Origin: an uncultured Bacilli bacterium
Lineage (GTDB): Bacteria > Bacillota_I > Bacilli_A > RFN20 > CAG-449
NCBI GenBank assembly: GCA_947595215.1
Contig: CANQEO010000007.1
Coordinates: forward strand, 1-54,747
DNA length: 54,747 nucleotides
Direction of reading: 5' to 3'
Positions 50,871 through 54,747 of this stretch are shown here, piece after piece. Numbering within the stretch: the stretch's first letter is position 1; every line of letters starts with the position of its first letter. Below the pieces are notes generated by a model. That model saw nothing but the letters and a program-made list of their open reading frames with translations. It searched no databases and had not been told where the DNA came from. The position numbers and the translations under genes are program-made.

Positions 50871-50939
50871 AGAAACAAGTTTACCAAAAAGACTAAAAAA
50901 TTGAAATACAAAAAGGAGTATTAAACTAATTGCATCAAT

Positions 50940-51458
50940 TTATTGTAAAAAAATCAATGACAATACGACTCCTGCGGTAATTCCAACAACGTCCGCAATT
51001 AATCCTACTTTTAACGCATGCTTCCATTTTGTAATTCCAACACTAGTAAAATACAAAGAAAGAACATATATGGTAGTATCTGTACTTCCTTGAATTGTTG
51101 ATGCCATTTTACAAGTAAAAGAATCCGCGCCTGTAGAACATATACTATCTAAAACCGCAATTGACGCAGATCCCGATATCGGTCTAAATAATACCATTGG
51201 TGTGATATCAGCAAACATTTCTATTGCTGGAAATAATGTTTTTAAACTAGTTTTTATATCTGTTATTAATCCAGAGGCTTCAAGCATTGTAACCGCAAGC
51301 AACATTGCCATAACCGAAGGAAATACTTCTACAAATAATCCTAATCCTTCTTTTGTACCATTAAGAAAAGATGAATAAGCATTTTTCTTTTTTATCGCCG
51401 CATAGATAATTGTTAATATTACTAATAATGGAATAAATATCAAAGAAACCTTATTCAT
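50940..51458 (-). CDS. spmB: Spore maturation protein B
   Basis: GTKEGLGLFVEVFPSVMAMLLAV, RPISGSASIAVL, IQGSTDTTIYVLSLYFTSVGI; upstream of rluB. Confidence 0.9.
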   Translation of the reverse strand: MNKVSLIFIPLLVILTIIYAAIKKKNAYSSFLNGTKEGLGLFVEVFPSVMAMLLAVTMLEASGLITDIKTSLKTLFPAIEMFADITPMVLFRPISGSASIAVLDSICSTGADSFTCKMASTIQGSTDTTIYVLSLYFTSVGITKWKHALKVGLIADVVGITAGVVLSLIFLQ

Positions 51459-51883
51459 ACTTTCACCATTTCTTTCATCTTTAAATGATATGAATGACAA
51501 TTGAAATGTATTAAACTTTTATGAAGGAATAATAGTAAACTCTCTTTACATATAAATAAATATTATTTTACTAATTTTTTCATATAATATAAACTACGAT
51601 AAAAATTGTATTTTCGTTTATGAATTATTTTGATTAAACAATCTACATAAGAATTAGCAAGATGTCTAGAAGCATAATAATTATAGATAATTAATTCTAT
51701 TTTAAATATGCTTTAACTTCTTGTAACTAAAAATACCACAAGCAATGAGTAATCAAAATAAATATAAGCAGAGATAGTAAAAGATGAAATCAAAGTAGAT
51801 TTTTTCTTTTCTTGCACAAAAGATGATGTTTTTTTCGCCCAATGTTTAATTGAATTTCCCACAGCCTTTTTATTCTTTTTTAT

Positions 51884-53705
51884 TTAGGCAATATTAGAGA
51901 TAGTACCATTAGCTGAGAACGAATTGATATTTCTATACGATTGATTTGGAAGTTGTAAAGTCGATATAACCTCTCCATTGCTATACGTAATAGTATAAAC
52001 TTTATTAGAAAATGTTCCAGACATTGTACTTTTTGTTACACCATTAGAGCATGATGGCATCTTTTCATAAGCTCCGAATAGAATCAATGATCCACCTGAT
52101 ATGGAAACAGATCCATCGGTATCTAAAGCGGCAGACATACTACTATTTGGTCCACACGCAATCATAATACCACCAGTTTGAACATATGAACCATTTGAAT
52201 CGATACAATCGGTATCACCAGATAAAGATACTGCTGCAAATGTATAACCGCCACTCACATTAATGCTGGCACTTAATCTTGTGGTATTTGAATTATCAGT
52301 TGCGTTAATCGCATCGTCAGTAGCGTATACATTATTATTGCCACCACTGATATAAATTTGATTTCCTTCAAATCCTTCATAAGAATATTCTACAGTGTTA
52401 ACACCACATAAAATTCTTAAATATCGATCAGCATGGAATGCATCATCAGAGGCATATATTGTTGTATTTCCACCTGTAACAATAACATCACCAACACCAA
52501 TATCTCCATTTTCTAATGCTACACCATTATTAGCATGTATGCCATCATCATATGCTTTTATATAAGTAGATCCACCTGAAATATTGATGCTATTAGAGGA
52601 TTTGATACCTTTAGCAGAATAATCTGCTTTCTCAGAATTACCTTCATTCCCCATTCCTCCATGGCCCATGCCGCCAGGTCCACCACCTTGACCCATACCA
52701 CCTTCATTAGAAGAATAATTAATCCAACCAACAGATATAGAGGATCCATTTAAAGATATAGTTGCGGTATCATAATTTGTATTTATGGTTTGACCATTTG
52801 AAGCAGCAACATAAGATGTTAATGAATTTTCTGTTTGTGATGAATTGAAAGCATACACTTTTAAACTTTTAACATTACTTGGACGTTTTAAAGAATAGTA
52901 ATAATATGTAGTACGATTTCCACCACCAGATTGTGACTTTCTAACATATGTAACATCAGACCAAGTTCCATTTGATGAATCAGTATCATAGAAATAACAT
53001 GCATAACGATAATTATTCGATGTTGTTCGTAAATACATTGTACTTGTTGATGGGGTAGAGACTTCGCCTGTATAATCAGAATATTTATTTGTGTAAATCG
53101 TAAGCTTTGGAGATGTTTCATTAGTATTATCGTCGAGGATATTAACATCATAAGATGCATCTATTCCATCACAAGCTGAATAGATATTTATATGACCGCC
53201 TGAAATAGAAATCGTACCTTTTTGATTTTCTTTTGAAGAGATATCGGAGTTTGAAGTTTTTAGACCATCACCACCGGTTGAAATAGCAGTAATAAATCCA
53301 CTTGTTATTTCAATTGAATCACTACCTCTAATCGCATCATTAGGAGCAGTGACTTTTAAGGCGATATTTTTAATTTCTAAATCATCGCTAGTATGAACAC
53401 CATTGTTATAAGAAGCATTGACAATGAGAATTCCACTTCCAGCGAGTTTCATGTCGCATTTTGAATAAATGGCTCCTTCTCCTTGATTATCACTATCGAC
53501 AGTTTTTAAACTTCTTGTATCATTAATAGTGTTATAAGTATTCTTCAAAGCTTTAATTTTAAGTTCATTTGCGGATGATACGAAAATTGGTGAGTTATCT
53601 TCGGAAGTTATGCTTACATTATTTAATTCTAATTCTACAGTTGATTTTTCAACACCAGTTTCTGGAACATCGACAATTATTTGTCCATTTAAAGAACCAC
53701 TTAAA
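51884..53705 (-). pseudogene. DUF4353-type carbohydrate-binding domain protein, N-terminally truncated; ORF runs into foreign-looking sequence up to 53779
   Basis: Beta-helix repeats (INISGGSTYIKAYDDGIHANNG...) and Gly-rich GGMGQGGGPGGMGHGGMG; no signal peptide; start lies past a composition break. Confidence 0.65.
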
Positions 53706-53780
53706 TGACAACACCGCATAAAGCATGACAACAACATCAGCGGTGCGGCGGTAATCAGAAATCCAAAATATAAGACCAAA

Positions 53781-53837
53781 CGCCCGTTTTCGGCGGCTGG
53801 AATGTGTCAGCCGTATCGGAGACGGGCGCTTTATTTT
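53781..53837 (+). terminator. GC-rich terminator in the right-end segment
   Basis: cgcccgttttcggcggctg...cagccgtatcggagacgggcg ctttatttt. Confidence 0.7.
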
Positions 53838-54032
53838 GACAGGCTTATGCGGGAGCGTTTGTTCCTATCCGCTTCATGTAAAATGAATGTAAAGTTTCAA
53901 AAAAAGAAGCGGTTCACTCCTTTCCGCTGTTCTACGTTTTGGGAAAAATGAGTCCATGATCTGTGGAAGTTCTCACAAAAACATCAACGTCGTGAATGAT
54001 GTCTTCGTTGCCCGATTATTTATCTGGAAGCA

Positions 54033-54061
54033 TTGACACAATTACTTCTATATAGTATAAT
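54033..54061 (+). promoter_or_regulatory. Consensus sigma-A promoter of the marR gene
   Basis: TTGACA (54033-54038), 17-nt spacer, TATAAT (54056-54061). Confidence 0.8.
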
Positions 54062-54093
54062 TCTATAAAGGATTAAGAAAGAGGAGGAGACCA

Positions 54094-54525
54094 ATGGAAC
54101 GTCAAGGCGGCTTTTTAATTACAAGAATCAAGCAAGTTGGCGGCAGGATTTTTGAACGTATCCTTGCTCAAAGGAATATCGACGCTTTTAACGGTTCACA
54201 AGGACGGATTCTATATGTTCTTTGGCAGCAGGACGGTATCCCAATCAGTGAATTATCCCGTGAAACGGGACTTGCCATGACGACGCTCACCAGTATGCTT
54301 GACCGTATGGAAGCAAGTGGTCTGGTTCGTCGGGATCGAGGCGATACGGATCGCAGGAAAATACTCATATACCTAACGGAAAGCGCAAAAGCCCTGCAAG
54401 ATAACTATAACGAAGTGACTCAGGAAATCAGCGATATTTACTACAAAGGGTTTACTGAGGAAGAAATCCGGCAGTTTGAAATCTATCTCCGGCGAATCCT
54501 TGCGAATGTGGAGGAACGAATTTAG
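54094..54525 (+). CDS. MarR family transcriptional regulator (possibly the rSAM mobile pair type)
   Basis: ISELSRETGLAMTTLTSMLDRMEASGLVRRDRGDTDRRKILIYLTE; SD gaggagg. Confidence 0.92.
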   Translation: MERQGGFLITRIKQVGGRIFERILAQRNIDAFNGSQGRILYVLWQQDGIPISELSRETGLAMTTLTSMLDRMEASGLVRRDRGDTDRRKILIYLTESAKALQDNYNEVTQEISDIYYKGFTEEEIRQFEIYLRRILANVEERI

Positions 54526-54526
54526 T

Positions 54527-54747
54527 ATGTACGTTTGCATCAAAGACCAGATCCAGAATATGAACTTGGTGATCGGCTGTACGGTGGGCTGTTCCTACTG
54601 CTACGCCCGGAACAACGTGCGGCGGTATCACATGATCGACGACTTCTCAAAGCCGGAGTTTTTTCCGGGCAAGCTGCGGCTGATGGAAAAAGAAAGACCG
54701 CAGAATTTCCTGTTGACCGGCATGAGCGATCTCGCCGGTTGGCAAGC
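54527..54747 (+). CDS. Radical SAM protein, 3' truncated by window end (resembles radical SAM mobile pair protein A)
   Basis: Own translation from ATG 54527: MYVCIKDQIQNMNLVIGCTVGCSYCYARNNVRRYHMIDDFSKPEFFPGKLRLMEKERPQNFLLTGMSDLAGWQ; Cys-rich GCTVGCSYCYAR motif. Confidence 0.8.
   Translation, partial: MYVCIKDQIQNMNLVIGCTVGCSYCYARNNVRRYHMIDDFSKPEFFPGKLRLMEKERPQNFLLTGMSDLAGWQ

Noticed and set aside
52640-52705. Gly-rich repeat (GGMGQGGGPGGMGHGGMG) as a novel repeat element
   Set aside because: Low-complexity linker within the DUF4353-type protein; such Gly/Met-rich linkers are common in these surface proteins.
52888-53160. Minus-strand 90-aa ORF inside the DUF4353-type gene
   Set aside because: Alternative frame within a repetitive coding region; Met/Ile-rich low-complexity product.
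1-54747. CRISPR arrays, prophage, transposases, toxin-antitoxin or restriction systems
   Set aside because: No regularly spaced repeats and none of these protein families were recognised in the ORF set; only the right-end radical SAM/MarR segment hints at mobile DNA.

Overview
The window is low-GC Bacillota-like (Bacilli-type) chromosome, mostly coded on the minus strand, with B. subtilis-like synteny blocks: rpoE-argS-ywiB; gpsB-rnpB-pgsA-cinA(C-term)-recA-rny-ymdB-spoVS-miaB-ymcA-cotE-mutS-mutL-miaA; recU-ponA / nth-dnaD; dapB-cca; hup-spoIVA; ribU-rluB-spmB. TGA is used as a stop (for example at the recU end), so this is translation code 11. Several endospore genes are recognisable (yunB, a yutH-like gene, cotE, spoVS, spoIVA, spmB). 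RNA features are tRNA-Leu(TAA, 5' truncated), tRNA-Gln(CTG), tRNA-Val(GAC), RNase P RNA and an FMN riboswitch with a terminator upstream of a RibU-like S component. The strongest novelty candidate is a single 549-aa ORF (44556..46205) that joins the catalytic head/neck of a CCA-adding enzyme to a complete membrane-dipeptidase (M19) domain in place of the tRNA-binding body/tail. The second is the right end (about 53.7 kb onward), where composition rises abruptly. There a DUF4353-type carbohydrate-binding protein has lost its N-terminus, and the adjacent sequence carries a MarR regulator plus a truncated radical SAM protein that resembles the 'rSAM mobile pair' locus. This could be a mobile-element insertion or a chimeric contig. 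All calls come from reading the sequence and ORF translations; no searches were run.
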